DNA of 64,000 bases from Epiperipatus broadwayi (taxonomy: Eukaryota > Onychophora > Udeonychophora > Euonychophora > Peripatidae). This document shows positions 12,589-23,880 of this stretch, one piece after another (within the stretch, counting starts at the first letter, position 1; every line of letters begins with the position of its first letter). Both the position numbers and the translations under genes were made by a program. Location of the stretch: contig JAQFVV010000056.1 in NCBI GenBank assembly GCA_028023455.1, positions 558,001 through 622,000 of the forward strand, given 5' to 3'. A model generated the notes under the pieces. That model was not told the origin of the DNA, made no database searches, and was given only the letters and a program-made list of their open reading frames with translations.

Positions 12589-13548
12589 ATGATGACTTTT
12601 TATTTAGGTACTTACAACTGCAGATCACTTTCAAGTGAAGGAAGATTGCAAGAATTAGAAGAACTGTCTTATATTAAATGGGACATTATTGGACTTTGTG
12701 AAGTTAGAAGAAAAGGAGAAGAAACAATTGATTTAAAAAGTGGACATATACTCTATTATAAAGGCATACATATTGGAAATACAAGTGGAGTAGGATTCAT
12801 TATAAATAAAAAGTGGAAGAACAATATTGTGGAGATTGATGGTGTATTGGACAGAGTGGCAAGATTAGTTATACAACTTAATAGCAGATACCAAATGCAG
12901 ATAATTCAGGTTTATGCCCCAACAAGTTCTCATAGTGATGAAGTAGTAGAAGATTTTTATATGGATGTACAAAAGGCTTTTGATCAGAGTAAACAACATT
13001 TTAAAATTGTTATGGGAGACTTTAATGCTAGAATTGGTAGACAAATGAAAGATGAAATTGCTGTAGGTAATTTTGGTTATGGTAATAGAAATGAGAGAGG
13101 ACATAGACTTGTGGAGTTTGTAGAAAAAGAAAGACTTTATATTATGAATTCATTTTTTGAGAAAAATGTTAAAAGGAAATGGACATGGAAGCATCCAAAT
13201 GAAGGTACAGCAGAATTGGATTATATTTTGACTAACAGAAAATACATATTTCAAGATTGTGATGTTCTTAATAAATTTAACACAGGAAGTGATCATCGAT
13301 TAGTGAGGTGTAAGTTACGTGTTAATGTAAAACTAGAGAGACAAAAATTATTAAGAAAAACAATATTTACAGTTGATATTCCTAATCTTCAGAACCATTC
13401 TAATGAATTTAAATTAGAACTTACAAATAGGTTTCAAGTGTTAGGAGATTTTGAGCATGATTCAGATTTGAATGAAATTAATATGAAAATAACTGATACA
13501 CTTTTAAAAACTGCAACAAACATAGCTGGTAGAAAAAGCAGCAATTGA
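12589..13548 (+). pseudogene. RTE-A endonuclease (APE-type) domain
   Basis: N-terminal apurinic-like endonuclease of the RTE polyprotein, which nicks target DNA to prime reverse transcription. The start at 12589 (MMTFYLGTYNCRSL) is chosen because homology with copy B and the family begins there; the frame is open upstream to 12409. Motifs in order: TYNCRSL, GLCEVRRKGEE (catalytic Glu), VYAPTSSHSDE, MGDFNARIG (catalytic Asp/Asn), ELDYILTN and the terminal SDHRLV (catalytic Asp-His). All key residues are present. The frame ends at a TGA (13546-13548) just after an AGAAAAAGC run. The sense frame continues one base back from there, and copy B carries the identical break. Confidence 0.85.
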
Positions 13549-15086
13549 CTAATAAAATTTCTACTGAGACTAGAGAATTTATGAAGAAAAGAAGGAATAT
13601 GAAGATATACAAAAATGATAGTATTAAAAAGAATTGAATATCTCGAATTTTGTAAAATGGTACGGAAAAGAGTTGAAAATGATATAAGAAAGTATAACTG
13701 TGAAATAGCAAGGAAAGCTGTAGAAAAAAATAAAACTCTCAAAAATGTTAAACATTTTGGTATTGGTAGGAAATTTATATCTGCAATAAGAAAAAAAGAT
13801 GGAATTATTACTAAAAAGAGAGATGACATCATGAAATTGGTAGAAGATTTTTATCAAGAATTATATAGTAATAAAGAACAAGTACCTCCTATATCTATTA
13901 CATCTTCCGAATTGCCCAGAATTTTAAATGAAGAAGTGAGACATGCAATTAAGTGTATGAAGAAAGGAAAGGCTCCAGGAAATGATGGAATTATAATTGA
14001 TATATTAAAAGAAGCAGGTGAAGAAATAGAAACAATTTTAGCAAAGTTATATACCAAATGTCTAAATGATAAAGATGTACTGGAAGATTGGAAGATTGCA
14101 GTAATAATATTAATATTTAAAAAAGGTGATAAAGAAGATATTAGAAATTACAGACCTTTTATCAGTTTTATATAAAAATTTTACCAAGATAATTACAACT
14201 CGTCTACAGAGAACTTTGGATTTCCACCAACCAAGAGAACAAGCTGGATTTAAAAGTGGTTTTAGTACAATAGATCATATGCAGGTATTGAGAGAAGTCA
14301 AAGAAAGGACAAACGAATGAGTTGTCATTATGTTTTGGATTTGTAGATTATGAAAAGGCATTCGATTCTATACACATTTCTTCAGTGATTAAAGCATTGG
14401 ATCATCAAGGTATAGATCCAGGATATTGTCATATTTTAAAGAATATTTATAAAAATGCAACAGCAACAATTAGATTACATAATGATACTGGAAAAATCAA
14501 CATTGAGAAAGGTGTAAGACAAGGTGACTCCATATCTCCAAAACTCTTTACAGCAGTGCTGCAAGAAGTATTTTGTGGATTAAAATGGGAAACTAAAGGA
14601 GTGAAAGTAAATGGAGAGTATTTAAGTCATTTAGATTTCACAGATGATGTAGTTGTTTTTGCAAATAATGCTTCAGAGCTGCAGGAAATGTTGCAGGAGT
14701 TAGCAGATGAAAGTAGAAAAGTAGGACTAAAGATAAATGTTAAAAAGACTAAAGTAATGTTTAATCGATTTGCTCAAAATATGAAAATAAAGATTGATTA
14801 TGAAGAATTAGAAGAAGTTAACAGTTACAAATACCTTGGTCAGATTATTAATACAGATGGAAACATAATGGAGGAAATTAATCATAAAATTAAACTTGGT
14901 TGGAGTGCTTTTGGTAGAAATAACTTGATACTAAAAGAAATATGCCAATATGTTTGAAAAGGATGGTTTTTAACAAATGTGTTTTACCAGTTCTTACTTA
15001 TGGATCTGAGACTTGGAGACTTAATAGAAGAGCAATACAGAGACTTCAGACCACTCAAAGGAGTATGGAGAGATGTATGTTGGGAG
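13549..15086 (+). pseudogene. RTE-A reverse transcriptase domain, frameshifted
   Basis: Linker plus reverse transcriptase of the same element. Recognisable blocks are [13 protein letters not shown] (14148), QAGFKSGFSTIDH, FVDYEKAFDS (motif A aspartate), GVRQGDSISPKLF (motif B), HLDFTDDVVVFAN (motif C; copy B has FADD where A has FTDD), and the thumb KKTKVMFNR...YKYLGQIIN. Comparison with copy B shows several lesions: loss of 8 bp after NYRP near 14157, loss of 2 bp near 14315, and loss of a G near 14938. The element therefore cannot make a full protein. The domain is cut at 15086 by the TG...CA insertion and resumes at 17173. Confidence 0.85.
15083..15086. repeat. Target-site duplication GGAG (left)
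   Basis: GGAG here and at 17173-17176 flank the insert (GGAGT if counted as 5 bp). Copy B has the uninterrupted word TTGGGAGTAACAAG, confirming the pre-insertion site. Confidence 0.75.
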
Positions 15087-15121
15087 TGAAGCAATGGATC
15101 TGAAGCCCGATCCATGCTTCA
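15087..15121. repeat. Terminal hairpin of the 2.1-kb insertion
   Basis: Thirteen-base arms differing by a single extra A, with a loop of about 8 bases, exactly at the left junction. Confidence 0.75.
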
Positions 15122-17172
15122 CATCTTCCTATAAACTTAATTAGTATTGTAGACCTAAATTGAGTTTATAGTTCAATATCAGCAGGGTTTTGCATTAGAG
15201 TTAAAAATAATTATGCTTATTAAATGTGTATTACAGTTAAATATTTTATTTTAAATAAATTTCATTCTATTGATAATAATTGCTTAACCTATTAGTCAAA
15301 CATATATATACATCTAGCGTATACATATGAGTTAATGCAAAATTCTGCTGAAATAAAATGCTTATTCTATTGTAAAATAATAATATATTGTTGTTCAAAT
15401 TTTATTAAAATATTTAGTATGATTTGATTTTGAGATAAGCCCACCAACATTTCTGAAAGAATGTATATTTTAATTAGTGAGCCGTTCAAGTCTAATTAAA
15501 GATGGCATTTTCTTTCTTGCTTTTTAATTAATAGAATTCCAACTTTAAAGTAAGAAAGTTAGAGTAAAAAATTGAAGTTATTTTTAGAACGTGTTGCTTT
15601 GAAACAAAGGAGCATGGGGAGGCTTATCAAGATCTCAGATCATACAAACAATGGAAGGTAGCTGTCAGAGAAAGTATAAATAGTAGGGAGAACAAAAGAG
15701 ATAATTATTCAGACTTTTCTTTTTGAAGGAGTCATTTGATTCTGATTTTGCTTGTGAAGGCGATTTATTAAGATTTTTCTTGCTGTTTTATTTCCAAGTT
15801 TTCTGGAAAGTGTATTCAGATTTCTCTTGGGAGAAATCCGTCAGATTTTGCTTCACATTTAGCTTGTGCTTCAAAAAAAGTTATACAGCTGTCATTTTCA
15901 AACAATGGAGAAGTTGGAACCTGCTCCAGTTAAAACCAACCGTATTTTGAGGAAAATGGATATGCTTGGCTAGGCAAATCATAGCTTTGCCTATCGCCGA
16001 GGTTCCTAAATACCATCCAAAATGCCTTAACATCCAATCAATAACCATATGAACTCTATGCCGTGTCTGGAGAACTTTTCATGGAAGCCATACTTCATAT
16101 TTTCATTGTCCGGACAAACCCCTATCGTCGGTCGGATCAAGCCACGGACGCCGTAGGGAACATCACGGAAAAAGGACGGTATCGTATCTACTATATTAAA
16201 CTATCTCGTATGCTACTTTTGATTCATATTGTTTTATTGTTGTATTGAAATATATGTCTTTGCTATGTAAACCTTTTATGAATTAACCTTAACTATATTT
16301 TGTGATCATCTCGCTATATGTAACCTTTTTACCTTCGCTATTCTTCCTTACTAACCATTGTAAATATTTAGTATTTCGTTGCGGTTAAATTTAATAGTTA
16401 ACTTTTTGTCATTTGAAATCTCTTTCCAATTTTATTTATGTTGTTAATCAAATCCAAGTCAGTTTCTTTTGTGTGCCAACTTGATCTCTTTGATAACACC
16501 TCTTTTTGTCCGCCATTTGCTTATCACGTATATTTGATTTAGCTATATACGTTCTAAGTCAATTTTAAACACGGTTTTTAGCGCAAAGCCATAAGAAATG
16601 CTTTGCGAAAGGTTTTTATTATCTATCGTACTTTATCGAGAAGATCGAGTTGGAATTTTTTTAATAAAATTGGGAAGAAAAGAATTTGACCGCAAACCTA
16701 TTAACTTGTTTTCTTTTTATTGTCTAATTAGTTTGTTGCAGTAATTTGGGGGAATAGCGGAGGCCCATTAAAGCCTTATTCATATTTTAAAGCCATTAAT
16801 TAAACATTATTTAATCATCAAAACTTGAGTTTCTTAGTTATATTAAATGCTTTATTTTTATTTTTCAATGATCCAGGCACGCAAAACGCAAACACCAACA
16901 CATCTTTTTATGTACTTTACACATTTAGCTTTTAGCTCTTTAGGATTTCCCGTCCATGTCTCTACCGCTGTTGCTAAGCTTTGTGGCCGGTTGAAAAATA
17001 ATTTATGCATGGCTCAGATGGTGTTGTTTGTTTGTGATCAGGCCTCGAGAACAGGCGAATGGGCAGAGGTCATATGTATTCTTGATTTATATCTCGCGTA
17101 TGGTTGGCCTTGAGGTACTTTCGCCTAGTATTCGAACTGGGTTAAATCTACACACATCATCTGACTGTCACA
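15087..17172. mobile_element. 2086-bp TG...CA insertion in RTE-A (possible solo LTR)
   Basis: The insert begins TGAAGCAATGG and ends CTGTCACA inside an RTE reading frame whose empty site is seen in copy B, with a 4-5 bp target duplication. TG...CA ends and such a duplication fit an LTR-type integrase product. A TATA-like GTATAAATAG (near 15674) and a purine-rich GGGGGAATAGCGGAGG (near 16748) fit an LTR, but no second LTR or pol frame is visible, so a solo LTR is the simplest reading. The first 35 bp form a near-perfect hairpin (TGAAGCA.TGGATC...GATCCATGCTTCA, 15087-15121), unusual for an LTR. Open frames of 60-90 codons inside (15723-15950, 16063-16248, 16847-17113) have no known similarity. 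An unclassified DNA element remains possible. Confidence 0.6.
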
Positions 17173-17490
17173 GGAGTAACAAGAAGAGATCGAAAACGCA
17201 ATGTATGGCTAAGACAACAAACAGGTGTTACTGACCTTATTGAAAAAATTAAAAGATTGAAATGGAGTTGGGCTGGACATATTGCTAGAAGAGATGATAA
17301 TAGATGGACAATTGAAATTTTAAACTGGATTCCAAGAGATTGTAAAAGACCCAGAAAGAGACCACATGTGAGATGGATGGATGAAATAAGAAAATGTGCA
17401 GGGGTGTTGTGGAGAAGAGAAGCTAAAGATCGGAGAAGATGGATTAAACTTGGAGAGACCTTCATCCTGCAGTGGATTGATAATAGTTGA
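17173..17490 (+). pseudogene. RTE-A C-terminal region after the insertion
   Basis: Resumes the RTE polyprotein after the insertion with the typical C-terminal tail: GVTDLIEKIKRLKWSWAGHIARRDDNRWT, then RPHVRWMDEIRKCAG, ending QWIDNS and a stop at about 17488. The WAGHIARR...RW motif is common to RTE-type tails. This tail is open here, whereas in copy B it is frameshifted at SWLDI. Confidence 0.85.
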
Positions 17491-17504
17491 TGATGATGAT
17501 GGAG

Positions 17505-18160
17505 TAGTCCAATCCTCATATAGATGGATGTAAACTGATTATGATCAGAAAAAATAACTGATAATTTCTTTTAGAGTTCTTCAATATAATCTTTATAAAA
17601 TTGAAATATGTGGTTTGATCATTATTATTATTCTTAAGATTACTGAAATAGCAAACTGAATTCTGAAAAAATTAAATTAGCAATATGAGCAAATCCAATT
17701 CCATAAGTCAATTTCTTTCTTATGGATTATACAGTTTACTTTGAGTACTGTCCTGCTTATGTTTTATAATTCAAATATATTATAGTATAGTTTATCTTTA
17801 CCACTAATTTAATTTCTTTGGAAATTGCATTGTTTTGCCAGAAATTTATTTTTTTCTGAATGTTTATGTATATCATACTTATTAGAAATATGTATTTGTT
17901 AATCATTATTTTGCACCCTAAAAAAGATAATTTCAAGCTATTTTCTATTCAACGTATTATAGGGTTGCATTTGTCTTCATGTTTATATGAATTACATTTA
18001 TTGGAAATATTTTGTTTTTAAATCATATTTTTTTCTCTAAAGACATTGAATTTAAGGCTCTATAAAAGTTTAGTATTTCTTGTGGTTTTCTGAAAATTTC
18101 CTTGTGAAAACTTCTCACTTTAAAAGTTTATCCCCTTACTTTACTGCTCAATTAAGAGTG
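17505..18160. other. AT-rich spacer between RTE-A and the CCHC LINE
   Basis: No coding or repeat signature seen. The 5' end of the following LINE may lie anywhere between here and about 18200. Confidence 0.4.
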
Positions 18161-18399
18161 GATAAATTACTCAGTCTGAAGAGGCTTGCAGCTGTTTCCA
18201 AGAATCTTCAATGAAACAAGCTGAAGAAAAAGCCATCTTTGAAATTCAAGACAACATAGGATTTTGCTCTCTGCAACCAATTATACCATCTAGAGATGCT
18301 ACAGTCAAAGAGAAAATATTTTTTTTTTCAAAAGATCATCACAGAGGACCCCCAGTCCAAATTTCAAGCCAATAGTGTTCAAAATGAAGCCTCCAGTGA

Positions 18400-19760
18400 G
18401 ATAAAGTTAGAAATTTAGATTTTCCAAGCTTGGAAAATAGCAACAGTAAATTTTCTTTTAATTTTCCTCATAATTCTAATGTTTCTCAAAATCCTAATAA
18501 TAAAATTTGATAAAAATAAGAAAACTAGCATTGTGCTTCCAATTTAAATGTCTCCCCTTCCCAAAATCAACCCAATAGACTAATTAATAACAAGCCTTCT
18601 TATGCTAATGTTACCCAGGCAGGTCTTATGGGAAAATTCAAAAAATCTCAGATTTTTTCCAATTTAAATTGATGAAGAGGTGGAAGGGAACTTTACTGGT
18701 TACTACCACAATCCCAATATTTTTAATCTAAATTTGGAGCAAAAGGTCATTGACTTGATAGCAAACAGATTTAATAATACTACCCCCCCTTACATAAATC
18801 CTTTATTAACTTCCACAGTGAAAATATCTCAATCTTGGCTGTTACCAACTCTTCATGTGATCTATATAGATTTCCGATCAATGAGCTATATAATGAGATA
18901 ACAAGGAAAAAACTATGGAATCTAATTCATAAAATTCTGCAACATCCTGGTATTGACTTGATAACAAACAGATTTAATAATACTACCCCCCCCCTAATTA
19001 CATAAATCCTTTCTTAACTTCCACAGTGAAAACACCTCAATCTTGGCTGTTACCAACCCTTCATGTGATCTATATAAATTTCTGATCAATGAGCTATATA
19101 ATGAGATAACAAGGAAAAAACTATGGACCCTGATTCATAAAATTCTGCAACATCCTATGTAATAATTGAATTTAAAAACCTGACTCAGAAATTAATTTTC
19201 CAGAAAACTTTCAAAATAGCTTGATGGGAAAATTATTTGCAACATTAACATGAATCGTCCTACAATCTTGTCAGGCAAAATCAAGAATTGTTACCTTAAA
19301 TTTAAAGAAAATGATTTGCAGCAATTACTTAAGCCCTATGAAAAGGCCTCAAATTTTGGTTACTAAATGATTAAGAGGATAGACATTCCAGTATATACTA
19401 ATACTGCCTTCTTTGAACTATCTCTGAATAAAGAATCAAACCCCAATGACATTCCTACTCTCTACTATGTGGACATTTCCCCTTGTCATCACCTTCCATG
19501 GCATTCCTCCACAGTGTTTCTTCTGCCACCAGAGAGGTCATTTGGTGAGGGACTGCCTGGCTAGGATCTGCGATAGTTGCAAAAGGATTAAAAGCAGAAT
19601 ACACCACTGTAACTCTGTTCCAGTGGAGCAGATTGTGGATACACCCATTTCCAAACCTAAACTTACAGCATCTGAAGCAGTGGAAAATTCCATCTCACCT
19701 CTATCAACTCCTGTTGACAAAATTGCTCCTCTTTACCATTTCATGCACACTATATGAATG
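18400..19760 (+). pseudogene. LINE ORF1 (gag-like) with CCHC zinc knuckles
   Basis: Nucleic-acid-binding ORF1 of the LINE, broken into short frames. The best evidence is at 19515-19611: CFFCHQRGHLVRDC, an exact C-x2-C-x4-H-x4-C knuckle, followed by a second Cys/His cluster ICDSCKRIKSRIHHC, the usual paired arrangement in gag-like ORF1s. Upstream, the frame at 18680-18901 carries a 203-bp tandem duplication with the following 206 bp. Downstream of 19760 the text is Ser/Thr/Lys-rich and degenerate up to the ORF2 start. The function as an RNA chaperone/RNP component is from family knowledge. Confidence 0.65.
18749..19157 (+). repeat. 203-bp direct tandem duplication inside LINE ORF1
   Basis: Copy 1 spans 18749-18951 and copy 2 18952-19157. 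Both start ATTGACTTGATA and end CAACATCCT. They differ by about 5% and by the length of a C-run (7 versus 9), so the duplication happened after or around the element's last activity. Confidence 0.85.
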
Positions 19761-20355
19761 CATTAGATGAGTATTTTGAGTCGACATCTTTGGTAATGAA
19801 GAAGACATCTCATTTGCCTCAGTCCACAAAAAGGAAGGCAAAGGAACCAAATACAGATACCAAATCTTCTGAGAGCAAAACCTGCTCCAAATAAACAAAC
19901 AGCAATAATGTTAACTCTTCAGACACCGAATACCGTCTCCCAGCAACCAGGAAAAAATGCAAGCCTGTTCTCAAGGCAGATAGCCAAGAAAACAATTGTG
20001 ACTTACCTAATAAAGACCTAGTCAAATCTTTTCAAACCCCTATTCCTATTTAAGAATAATAAATTATGGCTATCTAAGGTCTCCAAAACAACAAATGCTG
20101 AACCACAATCCATTGACAGCTTGTGTTCCAGAGAGTCAAATGAAAGCACCTCTGGACAGACTATGGATTCTCAAGAACCTAGTGCTGGAGTATCTTCCAT
20201 GGATGGCCTGTGATCCAGAACATCAGGGATGAAAGCTAATATCTGTCCTCTTAGGATGTGTGAACACATATACACTAAATACTCATACAATCATTTCCAA
20301 ATTTCCACCACTTGTCCAATAAAAACACTATAATTTTCTGTTGAAGTAAGACCAC

Positions 20356-20680
20356 ATGAAGCTCAAAATATTGAAAATTAATAGATTGGGTCTGAATTCC
20401 CTAAATAGGGTGGATGCATTGACCAAATGGTTTAAGCAATACTCACACATATTGTGTGTCTCTCGGAGACCAAATTACACCAATTTTCAAACTCCAAAAT
20501 CCTGAACCTCCTTGGCAATCTTGGCTACTTTTGTAACTCAGTTTCTCCTTCATCTGCTGCTGGCATGGTGATCTTAATCTTCAATGATAGCCCATTTGAA
20601 GCCTTTAAAATAACTATATACACCCATATATAATTATCGCCACTCTATTCCACAAGGCCTTCACTTTAAACATAATATAT
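20356..20680 (+). pseudogene. LINE ORF2 N-terminus (endonuclease, part 1)
   Basis: Opens MKLKILKINRLGLNSLNRVDAL and continues to YSHILCV; a one-base shift then leads to ETKLHQFSNSKILNLLGN and AAGMVILIFN. The ETK triplet after a hydrophobic strand is the catalytic-Glu motif of APE-type LINE endonucleases. The domain stops where RTE-B begins; the rest (GDFNT, SDHLAL) resumes at 23600-23870, beyond RTE-B. Confidence 0.65.
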
Positions 20681-20860
20681 ATATATCATCATCTCAACCA
20701 TTATCAATCCACTGCAGGATGAAGGTCTCTCCAAGTTTAATCCATCTTCTCCGATCTGTAGCTTCTCTTCTCCACAACACCCCTGCATATTTTCTTATTT
20801 CATCCATCCATCTCATATATGGTCTCTTTCCGGGTCTTTTACAATCTCTTGGAATCTAGT

Positions 20861-22470
20861 TTAAAATTTCAATTGTCCATCTATTATCATCTCTTCTAGC
20901 AATATGTCCAGCCAACTCCATTTCAATCTTTTAATTTTTTCAATAAGGTCAGTAACATCTGTTAGTTCTCTTACCCATAAATTGCATTTTTGATCTCTTC
21001 TTGTTACTCCCAACATAGATCTCTCCATACTCCTTTGAGTGGTCTGAAGTCTCTGTATTGCTCTTCTATTAAGTGTCCAAGTCTCAGATCTATAAGTAAG
21101 AACTGGTAAAACACATTTGTTAAAAACCATCCTTTTCAAACACATAGGCATATTTCCTTTTAGTATCAAGTTATTTCTACCAAAAGCACTCCAACCAAGT
21201 TTAATTCTATGATTAATTTCCTCCATTATGTTTCCATCTGTATTAATAATCTGACCAAGGTATTTGTAACTGTTAACTTCTAATTCTTCATAATCAATCT
21301 TTATTTTCATATTTTGAGCAAATCGATTACACATTACTTTAGTTTTTTTAACATTTATCTTTAGTCCTACTTTTCTACTTTCATCTGCTAACTCCTGCAA
21401 CATTTCCTACAGCTCTGAAGCATTATTTGCAAAAACAACTACATCATCTGCGAAATCTAAATGACTTAAATACTCTCCATTTACTTTCACTCCTTTAGTT
21501 TCCCATTTTAATCCACAAAATACTTCTTGCAGCACTGCTGTAAAGAGTTTTGGAGATATGGAGTCACCTTGTCTTACACCTTTCTCAATGTTCATTTTTC
21601 CAGTATCATTATGTAATCTAATTGTTGCTGTTGCATTTATATAAATATTCTTTAAAATATGACAATTCCCTGGATCTATACCTTGATGATCCAATGCTTT
21701 AATCACTGAAGAAATGTGTATAGAATTGAATGCCTTTTCATAATCTACAAATCCAAAACATAATGACAACTCATATTCGTTTGTCCTTTCTATGACGTCT
21801 CTCAATACCTGCATATGATCTATTGTACTAAAACCACTTTTAAATCCAGCTTGTTCTCCTGGTTGGTGGAAATCCAAAGTTCTCTGTAGACGAGTTGTAA
21901 TTATCTTGGTAAAAATTTTATATAAAACTGATAAAAGGCTGATAGGTCTGTAATTTCTAATATCTGCTTTATCACCTTTTTTAAATATTAATATTATTAC
22001 TGCATTCTTCCAATCTTTCAGTACATCTTTATCATTTAGACATTTGGTATATAACTTTGCTAAAATTGTTTCTATTTCTTCACCTGCTTCTTTTAATATA
22101 TCAATTATAATTCCATCATTTCCTGGAGCCTTTCCTTTCTTCATACATTTAATTGCATGTCTCACTTCTTCATTAAAATTCTGGGCAATTCGGAAGATGT
22201 AATAGATATAGGAGGTACTTGTTCTTTATTACTATATAATTCTTGATAAAAATCTTCTACCAATTTCATGATGTCATCTCTCTTTTTAGTAATAATTCCA
22301 TCTTTTTTTCTTATTGCAGATATAAATTTCCTACCAATACCAAAATGTTGTTTAACATTTTTGAGACTTTTATTTTTTTCTACAGTTTTCCTTGCTATTT
22401 CACAATTATACTTTCTTATATCATTTTCAACTCTTTTCCATACCATTTTACAAAATTCGAGATTATTCAA
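20861..22470 (-). pseudogene. RTE-B reverse transcriptase and C-terminal region
   Basis: In minus-strand order: [64 protein letters not shown] (motif A), GVRQGDSISPKLF (motif B), HLDFADDVVVFAN (motif C intact), and the YLGQIINTDG thumb. Lesions: a single-base loss at about 22168, a CAG-to-TAG stop at about 21406 just after NNASEL, a missing G giving SWLDI instead of SWAGH near 20910, and a TGG-to-TAG stop near 20861. Two of the lesions are C:G-to-T:A nonsense changes. The body of the domain is better preserved than in copy A. Confidence 0.85.
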
Positions 22471-22791
22471 TTCTTTTTAATACATCATTTTTGTATTTCC
22501 TTCTTTTCTTCATAAATTCTCTAGTCTCAGTAAAAATTTTATTAGTCAATTGCTGCTTTTTCTACCAGCTATGTTTGTTGCAGTTTTTAAAAGTGTATCA
22601 GTTATTTTCATATTAATTTCATTCAAATCTGAATCATGTTCAAAATCTCCTAACACTTGAAACCTATTTGTAAGTTCTAATTTAAATTCATTAGAATGGT
22701 TCTGAAGATTAGGAATATCAACTGTAAATATTGTTTTTCTTAATTTTTGTCTTTCTAGTTTTACATTAACACGTAACTTACACCTTACTAA

Positions 22792-23474
22792 TCAATGATC
22801 ACTTCCTGTGTTAAATTTATTAATATCTGCTGTACCTTCAATTGGATGCTTCCATGTCCATTTCCTTTTAATATTTTTCTCAAAAAATGAATTCATAATA
22901 TAAAGTTGTTGTTTTTTCTGCAAACTCCACAAGTCTATGTCCTCTCTCATTTCATTACCATAACCAAAATTACCTACAGCAATTTCATCTTTCATTTGTC
23001 TACCAATTCTAGCATTAAAGTCTCCCATAACAATTTTAAAATGTTGTTTACTCTGATCAAAAGCCTTTTGTACATCCATATAAAAATCTTCTACTACTTC
23101 ATCACTATGAGAACTTGTTGGGGCATAAACCTGAACTATCTGCATTTGGTATCTGGTATTAAGTTGTATAACTAATCTTGCCACTCTGTCCGATACACCA
23201 TCAATCTCCACAATATTATTCTTCCACTTTTTATTTATAATGAATCCTACTCCACTTGTATTTCCAATATGTGTGCCTTTATAATAGAGTATATGTCACT
23301 TTTTAAATCAATTGTTTCTTCTCCTTTTCTTCTAACTTCACAAAGTCCAATAATGTCCCATTTAATATAAGACAGTTCTTCTTCTAATTCTTGCAATCTT
23401 CCTTCACTTGAAAGTGATCTGCAGTTGTAAGCACCTAAATAAAAAGTCATCATCAAATGGCAGCCTGGGTCCAC
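22792..23474 (-). pseudogene. RTE-B endonuclease domain
   Basis: Minus-strand frames carry MTFYLGAYNCRSL, GLCEVRRKGEE, VYAPTSSHSDE, MGDFNARIG and GSDH, the same catalytic set as copy A. It is broken by a shift between 23247 and 23211 (near KSDIYSIIKAHI), another in the GYGN-to-VEFVEK region near 22920-22960, and a small deletion that removes the ELDYILTN segment near 22830. Confidence 0.8.
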
Positions 23475-23599
23475 AATCAGAGGATTCTTAGTACCCTCTG
23501 CCTTCGGCCACCAACCGCTGCCTTGGTTGGTGACTTTACAGCCTCCTGGGAATATATATATATATATACACGTCTACCAAAATGAATTGCTAATCCAAC

Positions 23600-23880
23600 A
23601 GATCAACAACACACTTGCCTCCAACCTTTACCCTACTATTTCCAGGGAGACTTCAACACCTCCTACAGGAATTTACAGCTAAATATATTCATTGCCTTAA
23701 TACAAGATTCATGAGTGGAGAAGGCTTCTTCCCATCGAATGCCTTCTCATTCTATACAAAGAGGTATACCTCTCTCATAGACCTCATCTATTATATTCCC
23801 GATCTACATTTTCTAATTGATCCCTCACGCCAACCCTATAGCCTTCTCCGACCACTTGGCATTATCCCTTAAACTATCCC
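23600..23880 (+). pseudogene. LINE ORF2 endonuclease, part 2
   Basis: Continuation of ORF2 beyond RTE-B, in several frames. FQGDFNT (GDFNT at 23646-23660) is the endonuclease Asp/Asn motif, and FSDHLALSLKL (from about 23847) is the C-terminal catalytic Asp-His. The intervening region reads FPSNAFSFYTKRYTSLIDLIYY, equivalent to the usual T.... SLIDYIL stretch. Confidence 0.65.

Larger units (their letters stand above)
12130..17500 (+). mobile_element. RTE-clade LINE copy A, near full length, split by an insertion
   Basis: A non-LTR retrotransposon with a single endonuclease-reverse transcriptase product, of the kind often labelled craniofacial development protein 2-like in animal annotations (RTE clade). 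Leaving out the insert at 15087-17172, it spans about 3.3 kb, the usual RTE length. A GC-richer leader (about 12130-12588) is followed by coding sequence from 12589. The 3' end runs into a short TGATGATGATGATG repeat at 17488-17501, as RTE elements end in simple repeats rather than poly-A. The left limit is set by a change of composition and is approximate. Copy B (20680-23555, minus) matches at about 95% from 12490 onward. Confidence 0.85.
20680..23555 (-). mobile_element. RTE-clade LINE copy B, antisense, inside the CCHC LINE
   Basis: Same family as copy A in opposite orientation, about 95% identical by eye. Its 3' end (minus strand) is TGATGAT followed by an (AT)n run at 20677-20690. Its 5' end is at TTCCCAGGAG (about 23551), where it abuts another (AT)n run at 23551-23570. 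Copy A extends some 350 bp further 5', so B is slightly 5'-truncated. The flanking (AT)n tracts may be the host target and its duplication. It separates the host LINE's ETK endonuclease motif (20.4-20.6 kb) from the GDFNT/SDHLAL part (23.6-23.9 kb). Confidence 0.85.

Noticed and set aside
13434-13832. Minus-strand frames rich in F, I, L and S opposite the RTE coding strand (also 22243-22616)
   Set aside because: They are antisense shadows of the RTE reading frame, present in both copies in mirror orientation.
12589-15086. Host gene for a craniofacial development protein 2
   Set aside because: That label is commonly given to RTE endonuclease-RT proteins; RT motifs, multiple copies and lesions identify it as a transposon.
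15087-17172. Helitron interpretation of the terminal hairpin
   Set aside because: Helitrons insert at AT without target duplication and have the hairpin about 10 bp inside a CTRR end; here there is a GGAG(T) duplication and the hairpin is at the very end.
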